Part shown: piece by piece, positions 44,435 through 56,234 of the stretch | Layout: the number at the start of each line of letters is the position of its first letter | How positions within the stretch are numbered: position 1 is the first letter of the stretch | NCBI RefSeq assembly: GCF_026745355.1 | Contig: NC_079208.1 | Location: forward strand, 15,425,417 to 15,489,416 | Length of the DNA stretch: 64,000 nt | Reading direction: 5' to 3' | Source: Beta vulgaris subsp. vulgaris | Lineage: Eukaryota; Streptophyta; Magnoliopsida; Caryophyllales; Amaranthaceae | Translations under genes and position numbers: made by a program | Notes under the pieces: model-generated | Told to the model about the DNA's origin: nothing | What the model saw: only the letters and a program-made list of their open reading frames with translations | Databases searched by the model: none

Positions 44435-45634
44435 CAGGGCCGTCTTAAATATTTTAGAGGCCCTGCTCTAATCTCAAAAATTGGGCACCTTATATTTAGA
44501 AAATTTTCATTTTCTTAATAAAAAAATCTATATTAAAAAAATTATCAAAATACAATTATATTCTTAAAAATTGAATCCACGAAAATTTAAACTACTTTAT
44601 TAAACTGGTAAATAAAATCTCAATACAACTTAGAGCTATTATTAACCTCCTACAGAAAACAAGCTATTATTCTAATGCTTTTTGAAGCAAATTATAATAC
44701 TACTTGTACTCTTATAGTACAAATAACATATACTGAAAATATAAAACTAAGCCACTAAGACACTATGTGAGTAATAGAATTATATGGTCATACCTGCTAC
44801 GGTGCTGCCACTGTGCCGCATGCCACATCTAGTAGACTTTTTTATTTTTATTTTTGAGGGGAGCCACATCTAGTAGACTAGTACATCTGTACAGTAGTAA
44901 TAGTACTAATCGTCTTCTTCCTTCAACAAGTTCATATGAAGCAAATGTCCATGAGTTACTGTAAGAAAATTCTAACCATTTCAAACCAAAAATTAAACAC
45001 AAAAAATTGATTATTGATAAAAACAATCGAATACCTAGTGAATGATAATTAGTGTAGATATTTAAAATTTAGGATTTACCTGTCTCATACTTTTATGTCT
45101 CTGCTTTAATTTCTTCGAAGTTCGACGGTCGACCGCAAATTTCACGAATCTTCAGTTCTTCAGTTCGACCTCAACTTTCACGAATATTTAGAAACATAAG
45201 GTATTCAGTTCTTCACGAATTACGACTTCACGAATCTGGTTTCTTCTTCCTCCCAAATTTTCAGAAATCAAAAAATAACAAAATATTGAAGGTATGAATT
45301 TCAATTTCTTTTGTCTCAAAACTAATTGATAATTAATGAAAAAATATAAATGAGTTATAAATATATAAAGAGTAAAAAAAAAAGTTGTTAATTGAAGATT
45401 AAATGGATAAATCAGAATTGATATTTTCATAGGTAACGGTTAATAAGGAATGAGTTAGGGAATTTTGGGAAGTTGTTAAGAGAAATTGAGAAATTAAGAA
45501 TTTAGAAGATTTTTAAAAGATAACCAATCTCTGAAAATTGGAAAGAGAAATTAAGGGAAGTTAGAGAAGAACGTGGTTTATTTCATGTTTGCAGTTTACA
45601 CGCCGAGATTGAAGAAGGAAGACAGAGAACTGGA

Positions 45635-45671
<37 letters not shown>

Positions 45672-45758
45672 CTGGGCTGCAATATTTGAGAATTGGGCCC
45701 TCAAATATTTGGGGTCCTGTGCTAATGGTCTGTTTGCACAGGCGATTGGCCGACCCTG
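44435..45758. mobile_element. Non-autonomous hAT element, 1.3 kb
   Basis: Perfect 8-bp duplication TAGATTTA (44427-44434, 45759-45766). Termini CAGGGCCG at the left and CGACCCTG at the right match the classic plant hAT end CAGGGCCG. Subterminal inverted similarity continues with AATATTT-GAGG-CCC. No transposase; a T-run of about 32 bp lies at 45638-45668. Confidence 0.85.
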
Positions 45759-46040
45759 TAGATTTAGGTTTAAATTTAAATGAGTCTGGTTTTTTTTTTT
45801 CTATTTGTCGGTGACAGTGGTGGAAATATAATTGGTCTAGTTCTTTGTAGTTCTTTGTTATCCAATTTAATTGCAAGATCTCTGTTATTTTCGTTCCTTT
45901 TCCTTGATTTCATATTCAATTATTCTGCTAAGTCCATATTTCCATTGCTTGATCTAATCTAATAGTAGTTAAATAATCTTATTGTGTGTTTTATTTCATG
46001 AATTTTCACTCTTTATATTGTTAGAACTGCTCTTTGAATT

Positions 46041-47411
46041 TGTTGAACCCTAGTTTTGATAATGACAAAGAAACAAAGGAACAAACTAAGTAGTGAACTA
46101 ATGAATTATTTAAGTGTATGGTGTCTAAGGTATCAATGCAAGGAACTGAGAGAATACAAAGTCAATGAAGAAGTCAAGAGAGGATTTCAAAGGCTAAGTA
46201 AAGAAGTTTCTATGTTGATACTGGAGCAAGCATTGGATCAAGAATAATAGAAGCTAGGCGTTTTATTTTCTAGTTCCAATGTAAAGGAACAAAGAAAGAA
46301 TGGTAAGGAACTGTGGCAGAATATTTGAGAATGAAGCGTTTGTTCCTCTGTAAGGAACAAACTCAGTGGCACTTAGTAAATATGTTAAAGGAACTGAACT
46401 AATATAAGGAACTAGACTTAGGCGTGTACTTAGTGTAACGGTTAAAAGATAATGGAGTAAGTCATGCCTAGATTATAGGAAATTAGTTATTTCTAATTTC
46501 AAATGATCAAATCAGTTTTATAAAAAGAAAATCTGTTTTGAAAAGATATTATTTTTCGGAAAATAAGAAAATAAATATCCGGTTGTTAGAAAGATTTTAT
46601 TTCAAAGATATTATTTTCTTAAAGATTATGAAATTCAGATTTAAAGATAAAAAGAGTTTATAAAAACTGATTTTCGGATAATGTTGAAGGAACTCCTATT
46701 ATTTAGGAGTAATGGCTGCATTTTATCCACGTTCATTTATAGTTCATGGGATCATGGGACATGATGTAATACGTGTTCCTTAGGGGAAGGAACATCATGG
46801 GTAAATGGATTAAAACGTGTACTCTAACATTACTCCCACGTTCTTCATGATTACCACTATAAATATAGAAGTCTAGATAAGTTCCAAAGTGTGTCTGACT
46901 AAGTAATTAAGTGAGTTTAACTTATTAAGTGTCAGTGCCTTCATTCTCTCATAATAGCCATTTGTTCTTTGCCTTCTTACTCTAATTCCACTAAGCTTAT
47001 TTCGATCAATTGTATTTTGGTTTTTGGGGTAAGGGAACTTTGAGTGAAGTTCTGTAAGAGAAAGGCTTTGAGTGAAGCTTGTATGTTGAGAAACTTCGAG
47101 TGAAGTTGAGAGGAACTGCTGTTAAGGGAACAGTGGTTCAGGAACTTGAGTTTAGGAACTCAAGGTAGGGCTCGAGTTAGAATTAGGTTGTAACAGAGTT
47201 GTTTGGCCTAATTAGTGAAAGTGTTGAGTTTAAAATCCCTAGTGGTCGAGGTTGTTTCTTCTTGTTGGGCCCAAGAAGTTTTTCCTTGTAAAAATCCCTT
47301 GTGTTCCTTTAGCTTGTTTATTCGTTTAAGTTTTAATTTCCGCAAAAAGTTACGTTTATTTCTACACCTACAATTCACCCCCCCTCTTGTAGTGTTCCTA
47401 GGGAAATATCA
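46041..47411 (+). mobile_element. Solo LTR of the copia A family
   Basis: A 1371-bp LTR (TGTTGAACCCTAG to GAAATATCA) flanked by the 5-bp duplication GAATT (46036-46040, 47412-47416), with no primer site or internal region. It is collinear with the LTR at 22262-25654 once that one's two insertions are removed. TATA-like ACTATAAATATAGAAG lies at about 46857. A solo LTR with intact duplication points to recombination between the two LTRs of a former full element. Confidence 0.88.
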
Positions 47412-47880
47412 GAATTCTCGCAGATAAGTTTAGTGGTATTCTTAATTTATTACTTCTGAATCTTAGTGATTTTAATCAATTATACGCATATAGTAGTGGG
47501 CTTTTTTAGTTTCCAATTCTTTGATGATTGCTGCCTAGTTCTATATGATGGTTATAAAGATTTTGTGTTTTATGTTTTAATGATTTTAGTTAATCGTTTT
47601 TTTTATAATTGGGATGGCAGTATATTTAGGCATAGAGTTAGCTTTGTTTTCGTGTAAAATTGTTCTTAGTTCAGTTAGTTTTCTTTAGTTAAATCAACGT
47701 AATTTCGTTTTCCACTCTTATTTCATTGTTAAATTGCAAATAGTAAGTTTTTGACTATAATTGGCTTAAGTTTATATAATTAAGTGGGTAATACAACTCG
47801 ATATCAATATCTTGTGGGTTCGACCAGTATCTGTTAGTTGTGCTATACTTTATTCTTACAGTTAATCAAAAACAAAAATC

Positions 47881-48241
47881 AGCAATTCAATGTAAAAATG
47901 GAAAAAACACCTAAATCTGTAACGACAAAAAAAAAAAACGAAAAAAAATCAGTCTAATTTAACCTTCTATAATCGCAACCCGCAATATTTATTTCGAAAT
48001 TGATGAAAACAAAAATAGAAAAAAGACCTCGAACCCTAGTTCAATGGTGAGCAATGACGACGACCGAGCGACAAGCACTAACAAAGGAGAGTGACAAGAC
48101 CAACTAACGAGCAACGAGACCCACCAGATAATGTGGATGAAAGAAGTGAGCAGATGAGGATGCGAGAATTGGTGTTTGTTAGTGTCGTTGATGGTTTATA
48201 ATGGTGGTTGGGGTAAGTGGAGAGGAGTGAGGAGAGGATAA
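47881..48241. other. Spacer left of the Harbinger-type MITE
   Basis: A-rich then GA-rich sequence, no gene. GAGTGAGGAGAGGATAAGAG next to the MITE resembles the flank on its other side (GAGGAGAAGATGAAAAGAGG), so the MITE probably landed in a purine-rich repeat. Confidence 0.4.
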
Positions 48242-49376
48242 GAGCATCTACAATGGGGTAGTTTTACTTGGTCTAACAAAAAGTAAAACTAGTTTTAATT
48301 GGTCTAACCATTGGGACACTTGGTCCTTGGAGTTGGTTGGTCAAGAATTCCAGACCAACAGCCCCTCGGATGGCGTGCACACACCTAATAAAGAGCAGCC
48401 ACGTGGCGGAAAAAACTGGCGAAAAAATGGGTTAAACGCTGGGTTTAGGGTGAAAAAGGCGGAAGAAAGCAGGATAGGTGTAGCGTTTCATCTTGCGTGT
48501 GGGCCAAAGCAACAGATGAGCTGTCAGTGGCTCTGACGCGCGTCAGATGCCACTGAGCAGCAAATCTGTTGCTGCCAAGTGTCGTATTCTGCCAGCCTTT
48601 TTTGCTTAGCCCATAAAACACTAATTTGTAACGTTACAAATATTGTAACGGTAAAAAAAAATGACGTTAAAATTAAAAAAAAAAATTACAATAACGGCTA
48701 TAAAATATTTTTATCTATAAATTGAGCCAAATTTCATATATTTTACGACACCTCTTCCTAATATATATTTTTTATCTAATTAGCTCTCTACCTAATATTA
48801 CTTAGAGTAAGTCAATATTATGGATTCAAATAATCCTAATTACTCCCAAAATTTCATGTATGTGTGTTTTTTTAATTATCTATATTATGTAATGTGTTCG
48901 TTTTTTTTTAATTTATAATGTCAAGTTAACGTAATTTAATTTAATGTAAGCTAATTAACACATATTTACTATAATCTCAAATTAACGCTAATTTAATTTA
49001 ACGTAAGCTAATTAGCTAATTCGCTTGTAACGAAATTTAATTTATCGTAATTAATTTAACGTAAGCTAATTAACTCGTAATTAATTTAATGTAATCTAAT
49101 TAGCTTTTATTAATTTAAATCATCTATTTCATATAAAAAAATTAAACATTGAATATGGTGGGTTTGGTAAAGGTAGGAGAGAGAGTATAGGGTGGGGTTT
49201 GGTAAAAGTAAGAAAGAGAAATAGAAAACCAAGTAAGACCAACCAAGCCATTGTGACAAAAAAAAGATGAGTTGGTGGGAGTTTTAGTGGGATGTGAGGT
49301 GTAAGAAGGAGGGAAGGAGAGAGAATGACAAAACATAAAAACCAAGTAAGACCAACTCACCCCACTGTAGATGCTC
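48242..49376. mobile_element. PIF/Harbinger-type MITE-like element, 1.1 kb
   Basis: Inverted termini GAGCATCTACAATGGGG and CCCCACTGTAGATGCTC are flanked by the 3-bp target TAA on both sides (48239-48241, 49377-49379), as for PIF/Harbinger elements. Subterminal TTACTTGGTCT-ACC motifs are also inverted. The interior is AT-rich with repeated TTAATTTAACGTAAGCTAAT words at 48930-49100; no transposase. Confidence 0.8.
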
Positions 49377-49379
49377 TAA

Positions 49380-49704
49380 GAGGAGAAGATGAAAAGAGGA
49401 TGAGAGAAGGAGTGAGCAGAGGAGGATGAGAGGCAAAGAGAAGGGGTACGGATAGAGGATGAGAGGAGGGGCCAGGTGATCAACGAACCCTAAAAACGCA
49501 TGGGCTCATGTAAGAGAGGAAAAAGAGAAGAGTTTGCGCTTTAAAGGCCCAATGACTTAACTAATCGGATCAGCTTAGCTCATTGGATCATTTAAGTTTA
49601 CTGATCTGCTTCAAGTGATCCAATAGATCAGGTGACATTAATTGATCAATATTAGGACACACTGAACCGGTTGTGTAGTGTCATTTAAAGTTTCTTCTAC
49701 TAGT
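49380..49704. other. Spacer ending in a possible CACTA terminus
   Basis: GA-rich, then a stretch with repeated GATC words (GATCAGCTTAGCTC, GTGATCCAATAGATCAGG), ending TTTCTTCTACTAGTG at 49690-49704. The last bases match the CACTAGTAGAA terminus in inverted form, so an old CACTA right end is possible; no left end was found. Confidence 0.3.
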
Positions 49705-50384
49705 GAAACAATGACTTATGCTTGTGAAAAAATGTCAATCGCACACTTTACGATACATCCTTTATTTTCTCTTATTTAATTACCCAAGGCATTGCCCGAG
49801 CTGACTAACAAGTTATACTCTTAAAAAGTCATAAAAGCTCTTTATTTATTTCATCTCCTAAAAGCATGATATAAGTTGTTACATGAGGTTTAGGAGGTTA
49901 AAAAGTTTATTAGAATAGTTAGTTAAGGTTGTTAGTTTGTTTTACTAAGTTTTGTTAACTTCTATAAATACTTGTAGTAGTAATGTGTCATATTCATCAA
50001 ACAAATCAATAGTACAAGAATAATTGTCAAAAAGGGCAATATGAATTGTCTTCTTTGATTAAATGAAAAAAGGCAATTTGTAAGTTGCCCTCCTAAAAGC
50101 ATGCTTAATGGTGAACAAAAATAAAGATTGTTAACACAATCTTATAATTTTGACCCTCAATGGTGGCTAAAGCATAGATTGTGGGTTGAATGGGGAGAAC
50201 TAAATGTTAGGACGATTAGTTTTTCGACTAGCCGTGAGGTGAAGCCTAATGGTCAGGTCCACAATGTTAAAATCTTCTTGGTCACCTTAATGTCAAAATG
50301 GCGTCGTTTTGACAATCAAATAACGCATTTTGACATTAAGCTGGCCCAAAAATAGAGGACAATAGGCAGCCTTGTGAGAGTACT
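49705..50384. other. AT-rich stretch before the Ale-like copia remnant
   Basis: No gene. TATAAATACTTGTAG at about 49962 resembles a copia LTR core. A perfect 15-bp inverted repeat (CTTAATGTCAAAATG) lies at 50286-50300 and 50326-50340. Confidence 0.35.
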
Positions 50385-52770
50385 CAACAAATGGGCGCGT
50401 GGAGAGAAAACATCGCCACATTTTGGAGGTAGATTGTGCTCTCCGTTTTCAGGCTAGCCTTCCAATTGAATTTTGGGGTGATTGTGTACAAGCCATGGTG
50501 TTTCTCATGAACCAAACTCCCACCATGCTTTTATATGGCAAGTCTCCATATGAGGTAACACCTATTCATACTCATTTGTATGTTTTAGGTAGTTTGTGTT
50601 ATGTTTGTAATAAGCCAAGGCATAAAGATAAGTTTGTTCCTAGAAGTCTAAAGTGTGTATTATTGGGGTATTATGTTGGACAAAAGGATTAAAAGGTATT
50701 TGATATTACCACTAATGATGTGTTTTTCTCTAGAGATGTTCGGCTTCATGAGGATATTTTTCCATTTTCTACTTCACAAAATGCTTCCTTCCATACCAAT
50801 TCTGAAAGTTCGGGAGATATCCTTATTGAATGGAAATTAAACATTGTTGTTGGACATATAGTTGATAGGGGTGCTTGGACCCTTTGGTCATTGCAACATA
50901 TATTCCCACCCTACTTCACCATACACATCCCGTTACCCACACAAGCAGCCTCGCCACAACAAACTATGTACCACTCTTACAACCTGTACCCCCCCTCTGT
51001 GTCAGCAGCTTAGCCTTCGGCTCGTACTACAACACATAATATACTTGAAGTTTCTTGTGTCCCTACTTTTAATGAAGATTCTAAAGGGTTTGATCTTGGT
51101 GACCATGTGCGTAATCCTCTTGCAAATTTGACGAATTATATTTGTCACTTAACCCGATCTTCACCCCCATTTCAAACAAACCTACTTCTTCGGATTCTTC
51201 AGGTATGTGTTTTTATATTGCCAATTCTTTTTAGTATAAATGTTTTTCAATGGTTCATAGAGGTCTTCTTGCTGCTATTACTTCTAATGTGGAACCTAGG
51301 TCTTATCAAGAAGCAGAGAAACATAAACAATGGCGTACAATAATGCGTGCTGAAAGTAATCTTCCTCCTATAAAGAAACCCATAGGTTACAAGTTGGTCT
51401 TTAAGACCAAATATCAGTCTGACGGCACTATTGAGCGTCACAAAGCTCGCCTTGATGTTTTAGGGAATCACCAGACCAATGGAGAGGATTTTACGGACAC
51501 TTATGCTTCTGTTGCATTGATGGTGAGTGTCCACACTTTCTTAGCTGTTGTTGTGGCTAAAATTGGGTAATCATTAATTGAATGTCAATAATGCCTTTCT
51601 CCATGGTGATCTTCAAGAAGAGGTCTACATGAAATCACCTCTTGAATTTTCTACTTCTTCTTCCAATTAGGTGTGTTGTTTACGTATGCAAGCCTCTTAA
51701 TGTTTTGCTTCAATCTCCTCGCAATAGGTTTTCTAAGTTATCTTTTTCTCTTTGAAGATTTGTTTCTCACTCACACGTCGATCATACATTGTTTACACTC
51801 TGCAAAGGGAGTACTATTTTCACTATTTTTTTGTATGTTGATGGCATTCTAGTTGTCGGAATAATTATATTGTGCATCCTTTAAGAAATACTTGGACAAA
51901 TGTTTTTAGCCACCTTAAGAATATGGGTCCTCTTAAGTATTTATTACACATTGAATGCGCCCATTCTCCCGACAACATGTTTTTATCTTAGCAGAAATGC
52001 ACACTTTATATACTCTTGAAAGTCGACCTTCGTACTTCTAAGCCTGCTGATACACCCTTGCCACAATATCACGAGCTTGCCAGTGATAATGGTCCCCTTT
52101 ACTCGGATGCCGCACAATACTGAGTCATTGTTGGACGACTAATTTATCTAACTATTACTCGTTCTGACATTTCTTATCCTATGCACGATTTGTCTCAGTT
52201 TATGGAGGCCCCTCATCAAGCTCATTTTGATGCCGATGTTCGTGTTTTGCGGTATTTAATAGCTCATCCGTGTCAAGGCCTATTCCTTCGTGCACACAAT
52301 GATTTGCAACTATATTCTTATTGTGACGTCGCTTGGGCAACTTGCATGTCCCATTACTCGCACATCTATTATAGGATACTTTGTAATGCTTGGTTCTTCA
52401 CCTATCGTTTGGAAGACTCGAAAGCAACCTATGTCTCTCGATCTTCCGTCGAGGCGGAATATCGATGCATGGCATTAGTATACACTGAGGTTAAATGACT
52501 TCAGTATTTTCTTGCCACTTTAGTATTTTTCATTGTCAACCAGCGTGCTTACAACGATGACCAAGCGACACTTAATATTGCTAGTACCAAGCATATTAAT
52601 ATTGATCATCATTTTGTTCGAGAACTCCTACTTGTTGGTGTCATTGTCACCTCACATGTTTGTACGGGTCTCTAGGTCTTGACATTTTCACAAAGGCCTT
52701 AGGAATTGATCATTTTCATTTTATATCTTTTGTTCAAGTTGGGTGTTTGTGATCCTCACGCTCCATCTTG
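50385..52770 (+). pseudogene. Ale/Retrofit-like copia pol remnant
   Basis: 5'-truncated pol in broken frames. The end of the integrase core is ERKHRHILEV, FQASLPIEFWGDCV and GKSPYEV; then KFVPRSLKCVLLGY. RT has PRSYQEAEKHKQWRTIM, YKLVFKTKYQSDGTIERHKA, RLDVLGNHQTNGEDF, then NAFLHGDLQEEVYM and a YVDGILVV box in which the second Asp of YVDD is Gly. RNase H shows RVLRYLIAHPCQGLF, YSYCDVAW and SRSSVEAEYRCMAL, then TKHINIDHHFVREL. Numerous stops and frameshifts, and no gag or protease, so it is dead. Lineage by motif similarity only. Confidence 0.78.
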
Positions 52771-53183
52771 AGGGAGAGTACAAGAGATTTGATTTCGTGG
52801 GATATGATTTAGTTGAAACATATCTTTGTTATCGTCTTATTATTAGCTTTCATTGTCCTATTAGGAAACATATATTTTATTTCCTAGCACAGTATATAAT
52901 GGGTAGGTCATTCTTTGTAAAATACAAGCTAATATACAAAATCTTCTATTCTTATTCTGTACTTATTGCGTTAACATATTTAGCTCTCTTAGGGTGATTT
53001 ATCGATCTAAGATTGCCTTCTTTGATCTTAAATAATGTTGTATCGTAATGAAAATAATCTCATGCTCTCTCTCTTGATTCTCATTCTTTCTCTCCTCTAA
53101 ATTCGGTCTTAATGGAATTCTCTTATGTTCTTCTCTATTTTTGTATTTCTTTTCTACTTTTTAAATATATTTCTATTAATATT
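52771..53183 (+). other. Probable 3' LTR remnant of the Ale-like copia
   Basis: A purine tract TTGAGGGAGAG at about 52767-52777 is followed by AAGAGATTTGATTTCGTGGG and an AT-rich stretch with TATATAATGGG, like a short copia LTR. No intact partner at the left, so boundaries are approximate. It ends at the young copia insertion, whose ATATT target lies at 53179-53183. Confidence 0.4.
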
Positions 53184-53969
53184 TGTTATAACTTGTGATC
53201 AATGAGAGAACCGGATATCCACTCCAAGGCACGGAAACTACGCTTTCCTATTAGTTTAATTTCGCCCCTCTAGGATCACCGGGTTAACACGAAATAACTA
53301 ATGAGATACAATGGAGAGAAACAATCCACTTAGATGATCTTCTAAGTGAATCAACAAGAACTTGTGTTTTGTGTTTGTGAAGAACACTCAAGAGAAGATT
53401 GCAAGGTTTCTCTTAAGCAAAGCAAGAAGGTTTTGAGAGTATAGAAAATCTGATTTTTCTTCTAACCCTTCACTCATAGGAATCCCAAGGTTTATATAGG
53501 AAGAATAAACCTTTCATTGACTAGGGAGGTTATCACATAACCCCCATCTTAATCATCATTGACTAAGAGGTTAATCACATAACCCCCATCTTAATCACTC
53601 TCAAAGGTCTTTAATCTACTGATTAAAGGACCTTAAAAGTCATTAAAATGATCAACAAAGCATCACAACGGATATAAAACCGTCGAGGCAACCTTTCGCA
53701 TTCCAAGGCAGAAGACACGTCGCGACTCGCGAAGAAGCTCGCGAGTCGCGAGGCGCTGGTCGCGACCCGCGAGCCTGTCGCGACTCGCGACGGGCCACTG
53801 GTCGCGACTCGCGACGGTTGTCGCGACTCGCGGCCAGTCTTCTGTCTCCCTTGGTTTATCAATGCGTTTTGCCACTTGATGCACTCTAGCCTTTTGCATA
53901 CTAGACCTCCTCCTCTTCTAGTACATACCTTATGAGTTTCAAACCCATTACCCTATAAATGTTCCAACA
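53184..53969 (-). repeat. 3' LTR of the young copia
   Basis: 786 bp; on minus TGTTGGAACATTTATAGGG to AAGTTATAACA. TATA-like CCTATATAAACC lies at about 53489-53500 (minus). It carries the GC-rich TCGCGACTCGCGA cluster. Confidence 0.9.
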
Positions 53970-54478
53970 ATCCTCCTCCCATTTATAGGGTAATGTTGAA
54001 AAGTTTTTCAACTTGCTATAAATCGCAAACACACATGTTCATGCATCATGGAAATATCTAACGATTGAATTTCCATTTAGTAAAAGTAATCTTTACAATA
54101 ATTTAGATCATAATGATAGACAAAGCTTTGAATCATATAACCATTACAAATTATTGAAGTTACTAATACACACAAACATAAACTAGGTTCTTAAAACCTC
54201 CGACACCTATGAAGCCTTGGTGTCCATATCCATTCATAAGCATTCCAAGTCAAGCCTAAGACTTGATGAAGCGGCCAAACTTCTAGCTTACATAGGTAAA
54301 TCTTTCCGGACATGCTCCTACAATTGAGCACCTTATCAAAGATTTATTAAGAATAAAATTCAACCTCTTTATCATTGTAGCAACAAGCACTAACCTCGGG
54401 ATGTATTAAACAAGTGCTCCCAACCTCTTAGAGAAGTACTATCCTCCTTGAATTTGAGATCTAACGTTGTATTAGACA

Positions 54479-55617
54479 TCAAATAGAGTTTTCCTTCACC
54501 ATAGGTTGATCAATAGGCTTAAGACCCATCCCTTTGTTCATTTTGTTCACTAGTTCCCTTGACAACGGTTTTGTAAACGTATCCGCCAAGTTCAAACTAG
54601 ACCGAACAAAATTAATAGTTATACAACTATTCCTTATCATTTCCCGCACATAGCTATGTCTAACTCCAATGTGCCTTGACTTGCCATTGTAGACTTCACT
54701 ATATGCTTTAGCTATGGTTGATGCACTATCACAATGGATAGCAAGAGGTGACATTGGTTTCACCCATAAGTCCACCTCACTCAACACATTCCTTAGCCAT
54801 TCCGCTTCTTGGCAACAAGAAGCCAAAGCAATGAATTCCGATGCCATAGTGGAATCCGTTATACATGTTTGCTTCTTGGAAGCCCATGAAATGGCACCTC
54901 CTCCAAGAAAAACACCCAACCACTAGTGGATGAATAATCTTCCTTATTCGAAATCCAACTAGCATCCGAGTAACCTTCTAAGATAGAAGGTTCTCTTTTA
55001 TATGTTATGACATAATCCAAGGTCTTATTCAAGTACCTTAACACTCTTCTCAATGCTTGCCAATGCAACATACTAGGATTACTAGTATACCTACTGAGCT
55101 TGCCAATAGCAAAGGCTATATCCGGCCGAGTGCTAGTCATAGCATACATCAAGCTTCCAATTAAGCTTGCATACTCCAATTGTGAAATTGGAGTACCACT
55201 ACTCGGAACCAAGTGAATACTAGGATCCATAGGAGTAGCAAAATGAGTCGAATTTGACTCATTATACCTCTTGACCACTTTCTCAATATAATGAGATTGT
55301 GATAAAGAAAACGACCCTTTCCCTCTTATTATTCTAATACCTAGAATAACATCCGCTTCACCCAAATCTTTCATGGAGAAGCTAGAGGAAAGGAAGACTT
55401 TGGTCTTTTCCACTTGTTCCAAATCAGTCCCAAAAATAAGCATATCATCAACATATAAGCAAATTATAACTCCTTTACCGTTATTATCAAATTTGCTATA
55501 TACACACTTATCGGACTGATTTATTTTGAACCCACTAGACAACACAACTTCATCAAATTTTTGATGCCATTGCTTAGGTGCTTGTTTAAGACCATACAAA
55601 GATCTAACTAATTGCAA
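54479..55617 (-). pseudogene. Young copia: reverse transcriptase C-terminal part and RNase H
   Basis: The RT part shows CKLVRSLYGLKQAPKQWHQK-like sequence, VIICLYVDDMLIFGTDLEQV with the intact YVDD box, FSMKDLGEADVILGIRI, and QLEYASLIGSLMYAMTSTRP. RNase H follows: GYSDASWISNKEDYSSTSGW, then a frameshift near 54900, then ISWASKKQTCITDSTMASEF, CDSASTIAKAYSEVYNGKSR and RSSLNLADTFTKPLSREL, ending at the stop near 54479. It is only lightly damaged. Confidence 0.87.
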
Positions 55618-56056
55618 ACTTTAGTTTCTTGACCTTTAACCACAAACCCTTCAGGTTGATTCATGTACACTTCCTCCTCCAATTCACCATTAAGAAAGCA
55701 GTTTTTACATCCATTTGGTGAATTACTAGACCATGAATCGCAGCTAATGCTATCAATAGTCTAATAGTAGCTATTCTAGCTACTGGAGCATAAGTATCAA
55801 AGTAATCGATACCATATCTTTGCCTAAAACCTTGGACCACTAACCGGGCCTTATGTTTTAGTATGGTTCCATCGATTTTCTTTTTCCTTACAAAAATCCA
55901 TTTACAACCTAGGGGTTTGCAACCGGGAGGTAAATTAGCTAAAATCCAAGTGTGATTACCCATTATAGAATCCATTTCATCATTCACTGCCTCTTTCCAG
56001 AAAGCAGAATCATGAGACTTCATAGCCTCATCAAAGGACCTAGGATCCTCCTCCAT
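55618..56056 (-). pseudogene. Young copia: reverse transcriptase N-terminal part
   Basis: Starts EEDPRSFDEAMKSHDSAFWK and has [80 protein letters not shown] and HQMDVKTAFL with the first catalytic Asp. A one-base shift follows (LNGELEEEVYMNQPEGF continues in the next frame), then TKVCKLVRSLYGLKQ. Standard copia RT order. Confidence 0.86.
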
Positions 56057-56234
56057 ATTGTAACAATATGAAATTTGAGTCGAAATTGACTCCCTTGACC
56101 CTTCAACTAAATATAGTTGAAAATCCGGTCCAAAAGATTTCTCTTTTCTAATTCGTTTACTTTTCCTAATTTCCGGTGTTGTAGTATCATGATCATTTGA
56201 ATGTCATCTACAACATTGGAACTAGTACTAGGTA

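Larger units (their letters stand above)
43969..47880 (+). repeat. Probable Athila-like 3' LTR, carrying two later insertions
   Basis: The start is placed near TGCATATATTTTACCCC-TAT with TATGTTAGTTA, which resembles Athila/Tat LTR starts. The end is near 47.87 kb, after CTTGTGGGTTCGACCAG, a phrase common near the end of such LTRs. Subtracting the hAT element and solo LTR leaves about 1.2 kb. No second copy is in the window, so both borders are approximate. Confidence 0.45.

Noticed and set aside
53623..53899. Arg/Ser/Ala-rich minus ORFs (also at 58963-59292)
   Set aside because: They are translations of the TCGCGACTCGCGA cluster in the copia LTR and run across the LTR edge.
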